Assembly: GCA_947488815.1 (NCBI GenBank)
Contig: CANLCC010000003.1
Location: forward strand, 1-64,000
Source: CAIQIA01 sp945861105
GTDB taxonomy: Bacteria > Cyanobacteriota > Cyanobacteriia > PCC-6307 > Cyanobiaceae
Length of the DNA stretch: 64,000 nt
Direction of reading: 5' to 3'
The notes beneath the pieces are model-generated. The model saw nothing but the letters and a program-made list of their open reading frames with translations. It ran no database searches and was not told where the DNA came from. Below, piece after piece: positions 25,266 to 33,975 of the stretch (positions within the stretch are counted from its first letter, which is position 1; the number at the start of each line of letters is the position of its first letter). The position numbers were made by a program, and so were the translations under genes.

Positions 25266-28207
25266 GCGATCGCGGCCCCCGACACCTGCTGTTGGAACAG
25301 CGTGGCATAGGCGCCGCCCATGCGGCACAGATCGGCGTGGTTGCCGTCTTCGATGATGCGGCCCTTTTCCATGTAGAGAATGCGGTCAGCCCCCTGCAGG
25401 GTGGTGAGGCGGTGGGTGATGTACAGCACCGTGGTGCCGCGGAAGCGCTGCAGCAGGTTGCGGCAGATCTGCGCTTCGGTGTCGGCATCCAGTGCCGAGG
25501 TGGCCTCGTCGAGGATCAGCAGCGACGGCGACTGCAGAATCGTGCGGGCCAGGCTGAGGCGCTGGCGCTGGCCGCCGCTGAGGCCCGCCCCCCGTTCCCC
25601 CAGCCGCGTGGCATACCCCTTGTCGAGCCCCACGATGAATTCGTGGGCGCAGGCCACCGTGGTGGCTTCGACCACCGCGCCCATGTCGGCATCGGGGTTG
25701 TTGAGCCGCAGATTGTCGAGCACGGTGCCTTCGAACAGCAGCGAATCCTGTGGCACGTAGCCGATGCGCTGGCGCAGCCCCGCCAGCTGCAGCTTCTCCA
25801 CATCCACCCCATCGAGGTAGATGCGCCCCTCCCGGGGCCGGTAGAGGCGGTCGATCAGCTGCACCATCGTGCTCTTGCCGCTGCCGCTGAGGCCCACGAT
25901 GCCCACGAACTGGCCGGGTTCGATGGTGAGCGACAGACCTTCGAGCTGCAGGGGGCCGCGGTTGCCGTAGCGGAACGACACCTGATCGAAGGTCACCTGG
26001 CCCCGGATGGGCGGAGGCGGCAGGGCCTGCAGGTCCTCTTCCCCCACCTCAGGCGTGGCCAGCATGATCTCGCCGATGCAGGCGATGGCGATGCGCATCT
26101 CCTGCACCCCCTGCCAGAGGCTCGACAATCGCAGCAGCGGACCGATCACTCGGTCGTCGAGCAGGCGGGCCGCGATCACGGCCCCCATGCTGATCTGGTT
26201 TTCCAGGGCCAGTGCGATGCCGACCACCACCACCACGGTGCTGCCCAGGCCCTTGATCGTGCGGGCCAGGGCCTCCACCAGGTTGCTGAAGCGTGTGAGG
26301 CGGAAGCGGGCCTGGGTGTAGCTGCGGTAGCGGTTGAGCCATTCCCAGCGGGCCTCCACTTCGAAGTTCTGGCTCTTGACGGTGCGCATGCCCGACAGCA
26401 CCTCCACCAGGAATGACCCGGCCCGCGAGCCAAAATGATTGCTGCGCAGAATCTGCTGCCGCAGCACCGGCGTGCTGAGCACGTTCAGCAGAAGCAACAG
26501 TGGCACCACCGCCAGCACCACGAAGGCCAGCACCGGGCTGAGGATGAACAGCGCCAGCAGGAAGACGCTGGCGAAGACCATGTCGAGGCCCACCCCCAGC
26601 ACCTGGTCGAGCAGGAACCGCCGCAGCTCGTACAGCTTGTTGACGTTGTGCAGGATGGCCCCCACCTGCCGCTCTTCGAAATAGGGCAGGGGCAGCCGCA
26701 GCAGGTGTTCCACCACCGCCGAGCCCAGGCGCACATCCACCCGGTCTGACAGGTCGGCGGTGATCATCGCCTTGAGGGCACTGAGGATGCCGCCGGCCAG
26801 CACCGCCATCACCAGCACGGCCGCGATCGGCCAGAGCAGGGAGGGGTTGTTACGGCCGAGCACCGCATCCATCATCAGCATCAGCCCCAGGGGCTCCACC
26901 ACCTGCAGCAGCTGCACGGTGAAGCTGGTGACCAGGGTCAGCGTCAGCAGCCAGGGGTAGCGCAGCAGGGCTGGCACGAACCAGCCGAAGCCGAAGCCCT
27001 CGGTGCTGGGGTTGGTGCGGCCTTCGCGCACCACCAGCACCGCCAGGCCATCCCCAGCCAGTTCCTCCAGCTTCTGCAGGCTCAGCCGCTTGAGGCCGCT
27101 GCGGGGATCCCCCACCAGCACGCCACCGCCGCGGCCTGTGGCCAGCACCAGCACGAAATGGCCATCGAGGTCGATCAGGGCCGGCGGCTCCAGCCGGGCC
27201 AGGTCCCACGGCCGGGCCTTGAGGGGGCGGGTGTCAAACCCCAGGGCCTCCAGCTGCAGGCCCACCTGCGGCAGGCCCAGGGCGCCCAGCCGTCGTTCCA
27301 CCTCCTGGAAGTTGGCCCGCACCATCTCTTCGGAGAAGGCGATGCGGCGGGCCCGGGCCAGGTGCAGCACACAGGTGACCGCCTCTTCGACCCGGCTGTC
27401 GACGCCGCCCGGGGGGGCGAAGCTGACGTTGTCGCGCCCCAGGCTGCGGCCGCTGCGGGCCGCCGGCGGGGTCGGCAGCGTCTCCTGGGGTGTCACCACC
27501 GCCAGGGCCGACGAGGCCGGCGCCTGCCCCCGCTCCTCGGCTTCGGCCAGGTGGGCCTTCGACAGCGCCAGCACCCGCACGGGCAGGCCGTCGACCTTCT
27601 GGTTCCAGACGGCGGCGATGGGACTCACCGGGCTGCCGGGGCCTTCGCTGCCCTCGGGCACGGGGCCGCTCAGCAGCAACACGTCGTCGTCCTGTGGGGC
27701 ATCACCTGGCCGCAGCAGCCGGCAGGCCCCCTGCAGATGCTCAAGGGCCCGCTGGGGCTGGTCCAGCCGGCGGCCCGCCTGCTGCCAGTGGGGCATCAGC
27801 ACGGCCGTCAGCTCTTCCGGGGTCACCGTCTGCAGCGCCTCCCGCAGGCTGCCCGACTGCAGCAGGGCTTCGCGCACGGCGGCGGCAGGCAGCAGCAGCA
27901 GGCTGGTGGGCTGGGATGCGGTGAGGGTCAGTTCGGGTTCGCTGCGCCAGAGCGAGCTCCAGCCCACCCACTCGTTCGCCTCGACGAAGCCCAGGCTGAT
28001 GGGCAGGCCCCCCGGCGGCTGTTCGAGGCGCCGCAGGCGACCCTCGAGCACCAGGGCGGCGCCGGGGGCGAGCTGGCCGGCCCGCTGAAACGCCTGGCCC
28101 ATGGTCAGGGTCGCCGGCCGGGCCGCCGCGGCGAGGGCGCCGATGACCGCCTCATCGACCCCCTGGAACAGCTGCTGCTGTTTGAGCTGGTTGACGATCA
28201 GGCTCAT
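25262..28207 (-). CDS. Type I secretion ABC exporter with cNMP-binding and C39-like domains
   Basis: A 981-residue fused permease-ATPase that drives export of a substrate, probably an RTX protein. Residues about 1-140 look like a cyclic-nucleotide-binding (CRP-type) domain. Residues about 275-400 are a C39-like domain with the His and Asp blocks (DLDGHFVLVLA, VGDPRSG), but I cannot place a proper Gln/Cys catalytic pair, so it is likely a non-cutting CLD. About five to six membrane helices follow (about 415-700). The NBD has Walker A GLSGSGKST, signature LSGGQRQR and Walker B LLILDEATSALD. It overlaps both neighbours by ATGA. Confidence 0.9.
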   Translation of the reverse strand: MSLIVNQLKQQQLFQGVDEAVIGALAAAARPATLTMGQAFQRAGQLAPGAALVLEGRLRRLEQPPGGLPISLGFVEANEWVGWSSLWRSEPELTLTASQPTSLLLLPAAAVREALLQSGSLREALQTVTPEELTAVLMPHWQQAGRRLDQPQRALEHLQGACRLLRPGDAPQDDDVLLLSGPVPEGSEGPGSPVSPIAAVWNQKVDGLPVRVLALSKAHLAEAEERGQAPASSALAVVTPQETLPTPPAARSGRSLGRDNVSFAPPGGVDSRVEEAVTCVLHLARARRIAFSEEMVRANFQEVERRLGALGLPQVGLQLEALGFDTRPLKARPWDLARLEPPALIDLDGHFVLVLATGRGGGVLVGDPRSGLKRLSLQKLEELAGDGLAVLVVREGRTNPSTEGFGFGWFVPALLRYPWLLTLTLVTSFTVQLLQVVEPLGLMLMMDAVLGRNNPSLLWPIAAVLVMAVLAGGILSALKAMITADLSDRVDVRLGSAVVEHLLRLPLPYFEERQVGAILHNVNKLYELRRFLLDQVLGVGLDMVFASVFLLALFILSPVLAFVVLAVVPLLLLLNVLSTPVLRQQILRSNHFGSRAGSFLVEVLSGMRTVKSQNFEVEARWEWLNRYRSYTQARFRLTRFSNLVEALARTIKGLGSTVVVVVGIALALENQISMGAVIAARLLDDRVIGPLLRLSSLWQGVQEMRIAIACIGEIMLATPEVGEEDLQALPPPPIRGQVTFDQVSFRYGNRGPLQLEGLSLTIEPGQFVGIVGLSGSGKSTMVQLIDRLYRPREGRIYLDGVDVEKLQLAGLRQRIGYVPQDSLLFEGTVLDNLRLNNPDADMGAVVEATTVACAHEFIVGLDKGYATRLGERGAGLSGGQRQRLSLARTILQSPSLLILDEATSALDADTEAQICRNLLQRFRGTTVLYITHRLTTLQGADRILYMEKGRIIEDGNHADLCRMGGAYATLFQQQVSGAAIA

Positions 28208-29022
28208 GCGGCCTCCTGGCTGGCGGGGGTGCCCAGTGGCACCGGGTCAACAGGGCGACCTTCACTGGTTGCCTGGGCCAGGCGCTGGCGCAGATGGCCC
28301 AGCTGCTCGCCCAGCCAGCGGCTGCGCAGCTCCCCCAGCAGCTGCTGGCGGATCGGTTCGGTGAGCTGGGCGGCCTCGAAGGCCTCCACCCGCACCAGGT
28401 GCTGCATGCCGCCAATGTCGAGCGGCGGGATCAGGGTGCCGGGGGGATGGCGTCGCACCACCTGGGCCATCACCGGGTGCAGGTTGTGCACGGCCACCGG
28501 TCCCACCAGGCCGCGGCTGCGCCGGTCGGGATCTTCGCCGTAGCGACGCACCGCCTCGCTGAAATCGAGCGAATGCTCCTGCAGCTGGAAGAACAGTTCC
28601 ATGGCCAGGTCGGCATCGCGCACCCGCACCAGGCTCAGGGTGACACTGTCGTAGCGCTCGCGCCGCTCCAGAAAGAGCGACGGCACCTGGTCGGCCCAGA
28701 CGGTTTCGCTGGCCTGGGCCACGGCATCGGCGAAGGTGGCCAGGGTCTCGAGCTGGGGCAGGCTGAGGTGCCGCTGCTCCCGCCAGAGGTCGAGGGCTTC
28801 GAGGCTCGGCAGCCCCAGCCGGTTGCCATAGGCCAGCAGGGTGTCGGCATCGCAGGCGACGGTGCCGAGGGCTCCCGCCAGCTGCTGCAGCAGCTGCCGC
28901 TGGAACCAGCCATCGAGCAGATCGTTGGCGGCCAGTTCCTGCAGCAGCGGCGGCGGCGGCAGGGTCACCGCCCGCCAGGCCTCGGCCGGGTTGGCGAGGA
29001 CAGGGCCCGCAGCGCCGGTCAT
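28204..29022 (-). CDS. Parvulin-like (PpiC-type) protein of the secretion operon
   Basis: A 272-residue protein. Residues about 115-215 resemble a parvulin peptidyl-prolyl isomerase domain (LSLVRVRDADLAMELFFQLQE, FSEAVRRYGEDPDRRSRGLVGPV, HPPGTLIPPL), while the first 110 residues are SurA-like helices (LDGWFQRQLLQQL, YGNRLGLPSLEALDLWREQRHLS). No signal peptide is seen, so it probably works in the cytoplasm on the substrate before export. Genes of this kind are common beside cyanobacterial type I exporters. It overlaps the ABC gene by ATGA and starts one base after the TPR gene. Whether isomerase activity remains cannot be read. Confidence 0.75.
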   Translation of the reverse strand: MTGAAGPVLANPAEAWRAVTLPPPPLLQELAANDLLDGWFQRQLLQQLAGALGTVACDADTLLAYGNRLGLPSLEALDLWREQRHLSLPQLETLATFADAVAQASETVWADQVPSLFLERRERYDSVTLSLVRVRDADLAMELFFQLQEHSLDFSEAVRRYGEDPDRRSRGLVGPVAVHNLHPVMAQVVRRHPPGTLIPPLDIGGMQHLVRVEAFEAAQLTEPIRQQLLGELRSRWLGEQLGHLRQRLAQATSEGRPVDPVPLGTPASQEAA

Positions 29023-29023
29023 C

Positions 29024-30058
29024 TCAGGCGGCGGCGCCGGTGGGCACCGGGCCGAGCAGGTCGCGGTAGAGCAGCGCCGCCTCCTGGAACTGGCCGCGGC
29101 GTTCGAGCAGTTCCGCCAGGCGGCGGCTCAGGTCGGGGGAGGGCTGCTGGCGGCGCAGCTGCTGCAGCACCGTGAGCAGGCCTTCCTCGTCGCCCATCTC
29201 CTGCAGCGTGGTGGCCGCCTGCTCGAGGGTGTGGGGCTTGAGGTGATCGGGTTTGATGCGCAGCACCCGCAGCACCAGCTGGGCCGATTCCATCGGCCGT
29301 CCCAGCTGCGTCTGGGTCAGGGACAGATTGGTGAGCGGGGCCAGGGCCGCGGGGCTGTCGGCATCCACCAGCTCCAGCGATCGCTGCAGCAGCCGCTGGG
29401 CCTCATCGAGGCGGCCGGTGCTGAGGCAGAGGCCCCCCAGGTTGACCATGGCCCGGAAGTGGTCGGGGTTCTGCTGCAGCGTCGTGCGGAAATACCGTTC
29501 CGCGTCGTCGCTGCGCTGCTGCAGCAGGGTGGCCAGCCCCAGGGTGTTCAGCAGATCGGGATCCTTGTAGCCGGCCCGTCCCAGGGTCATCAGCTCCTGC
29601 TCGATGGCGGCGGCATTGCCGGGTTCCAGAGCCTGCTTGAGCTGCTCGTAGCGCTGCTGCAGGTCGGCGGTGCTGGCCCGGGGGACTTCCACGGGTCGCA
29701 TGGGGGTCACCGGCGCCGTCACCACAGGAGCCGGGGCCGGAGCTGGTGTCGCCAGGCCCACCGGGGCAGTGGCAGCGGCCACGGGCATCGGCATCGGCAG
29801 GGGGCTGCGGGCCGGCGGCAGGGCCGGCCGGCCCCCCCCGACCGTCGACAGCAGCTGGATGTAGGCCTGGCGATAGAACGCGGCGGCCAGGTCGGGGGCC
29901 CCCTGGATGTTCAGTTGTTCGGCGTAGTTGTAGGCCCGCTCGGCGCCATCCGCCTCGGGGGCGGGGGTGGGCAGGGGAGCCGCAGGGGTCGTTTCGCCGG
30001 CGGCACCGCCCAGGAAGCGGATCAGGGCCCGTCGCAGACTGGGACGTCGCATCGCCAT
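29024..30058 (-). CDS. TPR repeat protein heading the type I secretion operon
   Basis: A 344-residue protein. A basic N-terminus (MAMRRPSLRRALIRFLGG) is followed by a Pro/Ala-rich linker (about 75-130). An array of TPR units runs from about 140 to 335 (DLLNTLGLATLLQQRSDDAERYF, NPDHFRAMVNLGGLCLSTGRLDEA). I chose ATG 30058: it has AAAGGA (minus strand, plus coordinates 30068-30073) nine bases upstream and avoids overlap with the divergent GT gene. Longer in-frame starts reach into that gene. As first gene of the exporter operon it may recruit substrate or modifying enzymes. Confidence 0.75.
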   Translation of the reverse strand: MAMRRPSLRRALIRFLGGAAGETTPAAPLPTPAPEADGAERAYNYAEQLNIQGAPDLAAAFYRQAYIQLLSTVGGGRPALPPARSPLPMPMPVAAATAPVGLATPAPAPAPVVTAPVTPMRPVEVPRASTADLQQRYEQLKQALEPGNAAAIEQELMTLGRAGYKDPDLLNTLGLATLLQQRSDDAERYFRTTLQQNPDHFRAMVNLGGLCLSTGRLDEAQRLLQRSLELVDADSPAALAPLTNLSLTQTQLGRPMESAQLVLRVLRIKPDHLKPHTLEQAATTLQEMGDEEGLLTVLQQLRRQQPSPDLSRRLAELLERRGQFQEAALLYRDLLGPVPTGAAA

Positions 30059-30077
30059 CGAAACAGTTCCTTTAGAT

Positions 30078-30082
30078 GGAGG
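30078..30082 (+). promoter_or_regulatory. Ribosome-binding site GGAGG deciding the 30093 start
   Basis: GGAGG lies 10 bases before ATG 30093. It supports this start over an in-frame ATG at 29967, which would overlap the divergent TPR gene. Confidence 0.7.
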
Positions 30083-30092
30083 TCGTCCGGCC

Positions 30093-32699
30093 ATGATTGC
30101 ATGCGTCTCAGTCGTGATTCCGTTCCGGAACGCACGCGGCTGGCTGTCCCGCACCCTCGCGGCCCTGGCGGCCCAGGAGGGGGAGCCCTTCGAGCTGGTG
30201 GCCGTCGATGACGGGTCGGATGACGGTTCCGCTGATCTGATCACCCAGGTGTGGCCTGGCCTGCGGCCGGATGTGCCCCTGCGGCTGCTGACCGGCGCTG
30301 GCCAGGGGGTGTCGGCGGCCCGCAACGCCGGTGTCGCCGCCGCCACCGCGCCGTTCATCGCCTTTCTCGACGCCGACGACCTGATCTACCCCGGCCGCCT
30401 GGCCCTGCAGGCGGCCCAGCTGCGGGCCGACCCCGCCCTGGCCCAGAGCCTCTGCGGCTGGCGCCGCATCGACGACCACGACCGGCCGCTGGCCGATGTC
30501 TGCCCCTGGAACGAGGGGGCCGGCTTCGACCCGCTGTCGGCCTTTGTGCACAAGGCCGTGCTGCCCAGCGCCTGGATGCTGTGCCGCGACTGGTTCGAGC
30601 GCCTCGGGGGCTTCGACCCGGCCCTGGCCCACGCCGAAGACGTGGACCTGCTGCTGCGCCTGGCCCTGGCCGGCGCCCCGGGGGCCTGGTTGCGCCGTTG
30701 CCTCTGCGGCTACCGGGTGCATGCCGCCGCCGCCAGCCGTGATGTGGCCGGTCAGGTGCAGGGGCTGGTGGCCGTGACCGAGCGCCACCTGGCCGCCCTG
30801 CCGGCCAGCGCCCCCCTGGTGCGCCATGGCACCCGGGCCTGGTGCGGCTGGTACGCCTGGCAGCAGGGGGAACCGGCCCTGGCCCAGCAGCTGCTGCTCG
30901 ACAGCTGGCGCCTCAGCCCCTACGGCCCCGCCCGCAGCTGGTGGTCCCTGGCCGAGATGGCGGTGCAGCAGGGGGACCGGGCCGGCACGCCCGTGGCCGT
31001 TGACGACCTGCTGGCGTCACCGTTCTGGCTGCAGCTCAGCAGCCTTCTGCGGGGGCGCCCCTGCGGTGAGGCCCCCCCGGCCGCTCCGCCCGGCTCTGCC
31101 ACCGCCGCCGAGCGGCACCACCACGGCTGGCGGTTGCTGGTGGCCGGGGCCCCCGCCGCCGGCCTGGCCCTCTGGCGCCAGCAGCTGCAGGCCGACCTCG
31201 ACGAGCGCCGCCAGCCGGCCTGGGCCCCCTGGAGCCCCGATCGCTTCTGGCCCTGGTGGCAGGCCCAGCCGGCCGAACCCGACGACCTGGCTCGCCAGCG
31301 CCGGCGGGTGCTGCGCTGGATCGAGGCGCTGCTGGCCTGGGACGGTGATGACCCGGCGGCGGTGCCCGACCTGGTCACCGGGCTGCAGCAGCTGCTGCTG
31401 GGCCAGGTGCGGCTGCAGTGGGGGCGGGGCCGCCGCCAGGTGGAAGAACGGCTCGAAGTGCTCTACGCCCTTGACCCCCGCCCCCTCACGGCCGAGCTGC
31501 TCGCCCGGCTGCTGCAGGCCCAGCAGCCGGTGGCGGCCCAGGCCCTGCGCCGCTTGCTCCCCCTCGACGATGGCGCCGCGGCCGACGCCTTCGCCCCCTG
31601 GCAACCGCCGCTGGAACGCTGCCTCGGCCCCGACTGTTCCCTCTGCCCCAGCCTGGCGCCGCCGCAGGCGGCCTCGCTGGCGGCCCCCCGGCCCTTTCGG
31701 CTGCATCGCCTGCCCCGGGGTCGCATCTGGATCCGCCCGCCGGTCACGGACCCCTGGGGCAACACCCTGGCGGTGGCGGTCGAGGACCGGGCCGGGGTGC
31801 CCCTCGAACCCCTCTGCCGCCGGTATCCGCTGGGGGGCAGCGCCTGCCTGCATGCCGAGCCCCTGCCATCGCCCCGGCCCCCGGGGCCGCCCCTGGTGCT
31901 GGAGGGGCCGGTGCTGGCGGTGGCCGAGCTGTCGGCCGAGGTGTACTACCACCAGCTGCTGGAGCTGGCGCCACGGCTGGGGCTGGCCCTCGAACGCCTG
32001 GCCCCCGAGGAGCGGCCACGATTGCACCTGTGGCACAACGCCGGCCAGCCGGCCCTGCTCGAGGCCCTCGGCATCGACCGGCTGGTGCCCCGCGACCGCT
32101 GGATCGCCGCCGTTGACCATCCCCACCTGGAGGCTGCCGAGCTGATCGTTCCCGACTGGATCGCCCCCTTCGGCGAGCCATCGCCCCGGTCGATCGACTG
32201 GCTGCGGGAGCGGCTGCTGCCTCGTTCTGCCAACGATGCGCCGGGGGAGCGCTGGCTGTGGCTGGGCCGGGCCCCCTCCCTGCGGCGGCCGGTGTGGGGT
32301 GAACCGGAGCTGCTGGCGGCGGCGATCGCCGCCGGCGTGCCCCTCGAGCCGGTGGATCTGCAGGCGATGGCCCTGGCCGACCAGGCGCTGACCCTGGCGG
32401 CGGCCCGGGTGGTGGTGGCGGCCCATGGCAGTGCCCTGGCCAACCTGGCCTTCTGCGGCGCCGGCACCGTGGTGCTCGAGCTGGTTCAGACTCGCTACAG
32501 CCCGCCTTATTTCCATGCCATTGCCGCCCACCGGCGGCTGCAGCACCGGCGGCTGGCGCAATCGCAGCTGCCGCCGCCGCTCTACAGCGATCTGTTCTTT
32601 GATGCCCCCATCGCCGAACCCATCGTGCTCGATCCCGACCCGCTGATCGCGGTGCTGCAGCATCTGCGTGAGACCGGAGGTCTTCCCGATGAACCCTGA
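30093..32699 (+). CDS. GT2-GT61 bifunctional glycosyltransferase fusion
   Basis: An 868-residue protein with two transferase modules. Residues about 1-250 are GT2 (VSVVIPFRNARGWLSRTL, AVDDGSDDGSADL, FIAFLDADDLIYPGRL, GGFDPALAHAEDVDLLLRLA). Residues about 260-530 are an Ala/Leu/Trp-rich helical region of unknown function. Residues about 590-868 resemble GT61 (DUF563), with EVYYHQLLELAPRL (about 614) and the GT61 signature VVAAHGSALANLAFCGAGTVVLEL (about 773-796). Having both in one chain suggests two successive sugar additions. It opens a plus-strand operon with the TPR-like and sulfotransferase genes. Confidence 0.85.
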   Translation: MIACVSVVIPFRNARGWLSRTLAALAAQEGEPFELVAVDDGSDDGSADLITQVWPGLRPDVPLRLLTGAGQGVSAARNAGVAAATAPFIAFLDADDLIYPGRLALQAAQLRADPALAQSLCGWRRIDDHDRPLADVCPWNEGAGFDPLSAFVHKAVLPSAWMLCRDWFERLGGFDPALAHAEDVDLLLRLALAGAPGAWLRRCLCGYRVHAAAASRDVAGQVQGLVAVTERHLAALPASAPLVRHGTRAWCGWYAWQQGEPALAQQLLLDSWRLSPYGPARSWWSLAEMAVQQGDRAGTPVAVDDLLASPFWLQLSSLLRGRPCGEAPPAAPPGSATAAERHHHGWRLLVAGAPAAGLALWRQQLQADLDERRQPAWAPWSPDRFWPWWQAQPAEPDDLARQRRRVLRWIEALLAWDGDDPAAVPDLVTGLQQLLLGQVRLQWGRGRRQVEERLEVLYALDPRPLTAELLARLLQAQQPVAAQALRRLLPLDDGAAADAFAPWQPPLERCLGPDCSLCPSLAPPQAASLAAPRPFRLHRLPRGRIWIRPPVTDPWGNTLAVAVEDRAGVPLEPLCRRYPLGGSACLHAEPLPSPRPPGPPLVLEGPVLAVAELSAEVYYHQLLELAPRLGLALERLAPEERPRLHLWHNAGQPALLEALGIDRLVPRDRWIAAVDHPHLEAAELIVPDWIAPFGEPSPRSIDWLRERLLPRSANDAPGERWLWLGRAPSLRRPVWGEPELLAAAIAAGVPLEPVDLQAMALADQALTLAAARVVVAAHGSALANLAFCGAGTVVLELVQTRYSPPYFHAIAAHRRLQHRRLAQSQLPPPLYSDLFFDAPIAEPIVLDPDPLIAVLQHLRETGGLPDEP
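32676..32680 (+). promoter_or_regulatory. Ribosome-binding site GGAGG deciding the 32689 start
   Basis: GGAGG lies eight bases before ATG 32689, inside the end of the GT2-GT61 gene. It favours this start over the in-frame ATG at 32668. Confidence 0.65.
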
Positions 32700-33975
32700 G
32701 CCGGACGACGACCAGGCCCTGCTGCAGCAGCTGGCCGGTGACCTGCCGGAGGAGGAGCTGCTGGGCCTCTGCGCCCGCCTGGCCGAGCGGCTGCTGCGCG
32801 ACGGCTGGACCGCCGAGGCGGCCCGGTGGCGCACCCTCAGCCTGGTGCCCACCAGCGTCGCCGACCGGGAGGAAGCCCTGGCCCAGGCCCGGCGCCGGCT
32901 GGAGGGACCCCAGCCAGCTGGCACCCTCGAAACCCTCACCTCGACCGACCTGCCCCCCGCCTGGCGGGATCTGCTCGAGCATCTGCGCACCCACCGTGAC
33001 GGGCCGGTGCCCGGTGAGCTGGTGCGGGCCGCCGTGGTCGGCGAGGTGCCTGCCGAGGCGGTGCAGCTGGGTATGGCCGATCTCTGCCTGGCGCTCGATC
33101 ACCAGGGGCTGGCCGAGGTGCTGCTGCGGCGGCTGGCGACCTGTTCGGGCCTCGAACCGCCGGCCTGCAACCGCCTGGGGGTGACGGCCTTCCGCCGGGG
33201 CGATACCTGGCAGGCCGAGCGCTGGTTCCGCACGTCGTTGCGGCACACGGCGGCCCAGGCGGTGGTGTGGTTCGAGCTGGCCCGGGTGCTGCGGTTGCAG
33301 CGGCAGCACGATGAGGCCCTCGAGGCGGCCGAGGCGGGCCTGGGCTACGCCCCCGACCACCCCTGGGGTCTCAAGCTGAGGATGCGCATCCTGCTCGAGG
33401 TGGGGGGCTGGCGCACTCTGGAGGTGCTCGACGACCATGGCGCCCTGCCCGACGATGACGAGCTGCGCCAGGTCTTTTGCCGCACGCCGTTGACGCGGCT
33501 GCAGGCCTGGCGGCGGTCAGCGCCACCGCCTCCGGGGCTGGCGGTGCGGCTGCCCCTGCGCCAGCGGTTGCAGGCCATCGGTCGGCTGGAGGTGATCCAT
33601 GGCCGCAGCCTGGCCCCCCTGCAGTGGGCCCGGGCCCACGATCTGCTGCCGGCGGGCCTGCCGGCCCAGCCCTGGGCCAGCCGCGACCCGGTGGCCGTGC
33701 GGGAACGGCTTGAGGCCGCCGGGCTGGTGCCTGCCAGCGAACGGGGGCTGTGGTCGGCCGAAGACAACCCCCCGCTGGCGCCGCCCCCCGGTCGCCAGAG
33801 GCTGGTGCTGCTCGAACGGGGGCGCGACCGGCTGCTGCCCGTGGCCCTCGGCCCCGGCTGGCTGGCGGGGGCCTGGCGGCTGCAGCCCGTGGGGCTGACC
33901 CTGCCGGGTCCTGGCGACGAGACGGTGTTGCGCCAGCACGGCTGGGAACTGCTGGCCCCCGCCGCCGATGCCTGA
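32689..33975 (+). CDS. TPR-like helical protein between GT fusion and sulfotransferase
   Basis: A 428-residue protein. The first 230 residues are helical, with TPR-like units (ELLGLCARLAERLLRDGWTAEA, CNRLGVTAFRRGDTWQAERWF, VVWFELARVLRLQRQHDEALEAAEAGL). The C-terminal 190 residues (from about RRSAPPPPG) are of unknown fold and contain RLVLLERGRDRLLPVALGPGW. It overlaps the preceding gene by 11 bases and the following sulfotransferase by eight, so it is translated with them. It has no catalytic motif that I recognise and probably acts as a partner or scaffold. Confidence 0.65.
   Translation: MNPEPDDDQALLQQLAGDLPEEELLGLCARLAERLLRDGWTAEAARWRTLSLVPTSVADREEALAQARRRLEGPQPAGTLETLTSTDLPPAWRDLLEHLRTHRDGPVPGELVRAAVVGEVPAEAVQLGMADLCLALDHQGLAEVLLRRLATCSGLEPPACNRLGVTAFRRGDTWQAERWFRTSLRHTAAQAVVWFELARVLRLQRQHDEALEAAEAGLGYAPDHPWGLKLRMRILLEVGGWRTLEVLDDHGALPDDDELRQVFCRTPLTRLQAWRRSAPPPPGLAVRLPLRQRLQAIGRLEVIHGRSLAPLQWARAHDLLPAGLPAQPWASRDPVAVRERLEAAGLVPASERGLWSAEDNPPLAPPPGRQRLVLLERGRDRLLPVALGPGWLAGAWRLQPVGLTLPGPGDETVLRQHGWELLAPAADA

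Noticed and set aside
25262..28207. A bacteriocin/lantibiotic peptidase-transporter with active C39 protease
   Set aside because: No convincing catalytic Cys block, no Gly-Gly leader peptides found nearby, and an RTX protein is the evident substrate.
31017..32990. A 657-codon minus-strand frame opposite the GT2-GT61 gene
   Set aside because: Composition is that of a high-GC shadow and it overlaps a well-supported two-module glycosyltransferase.
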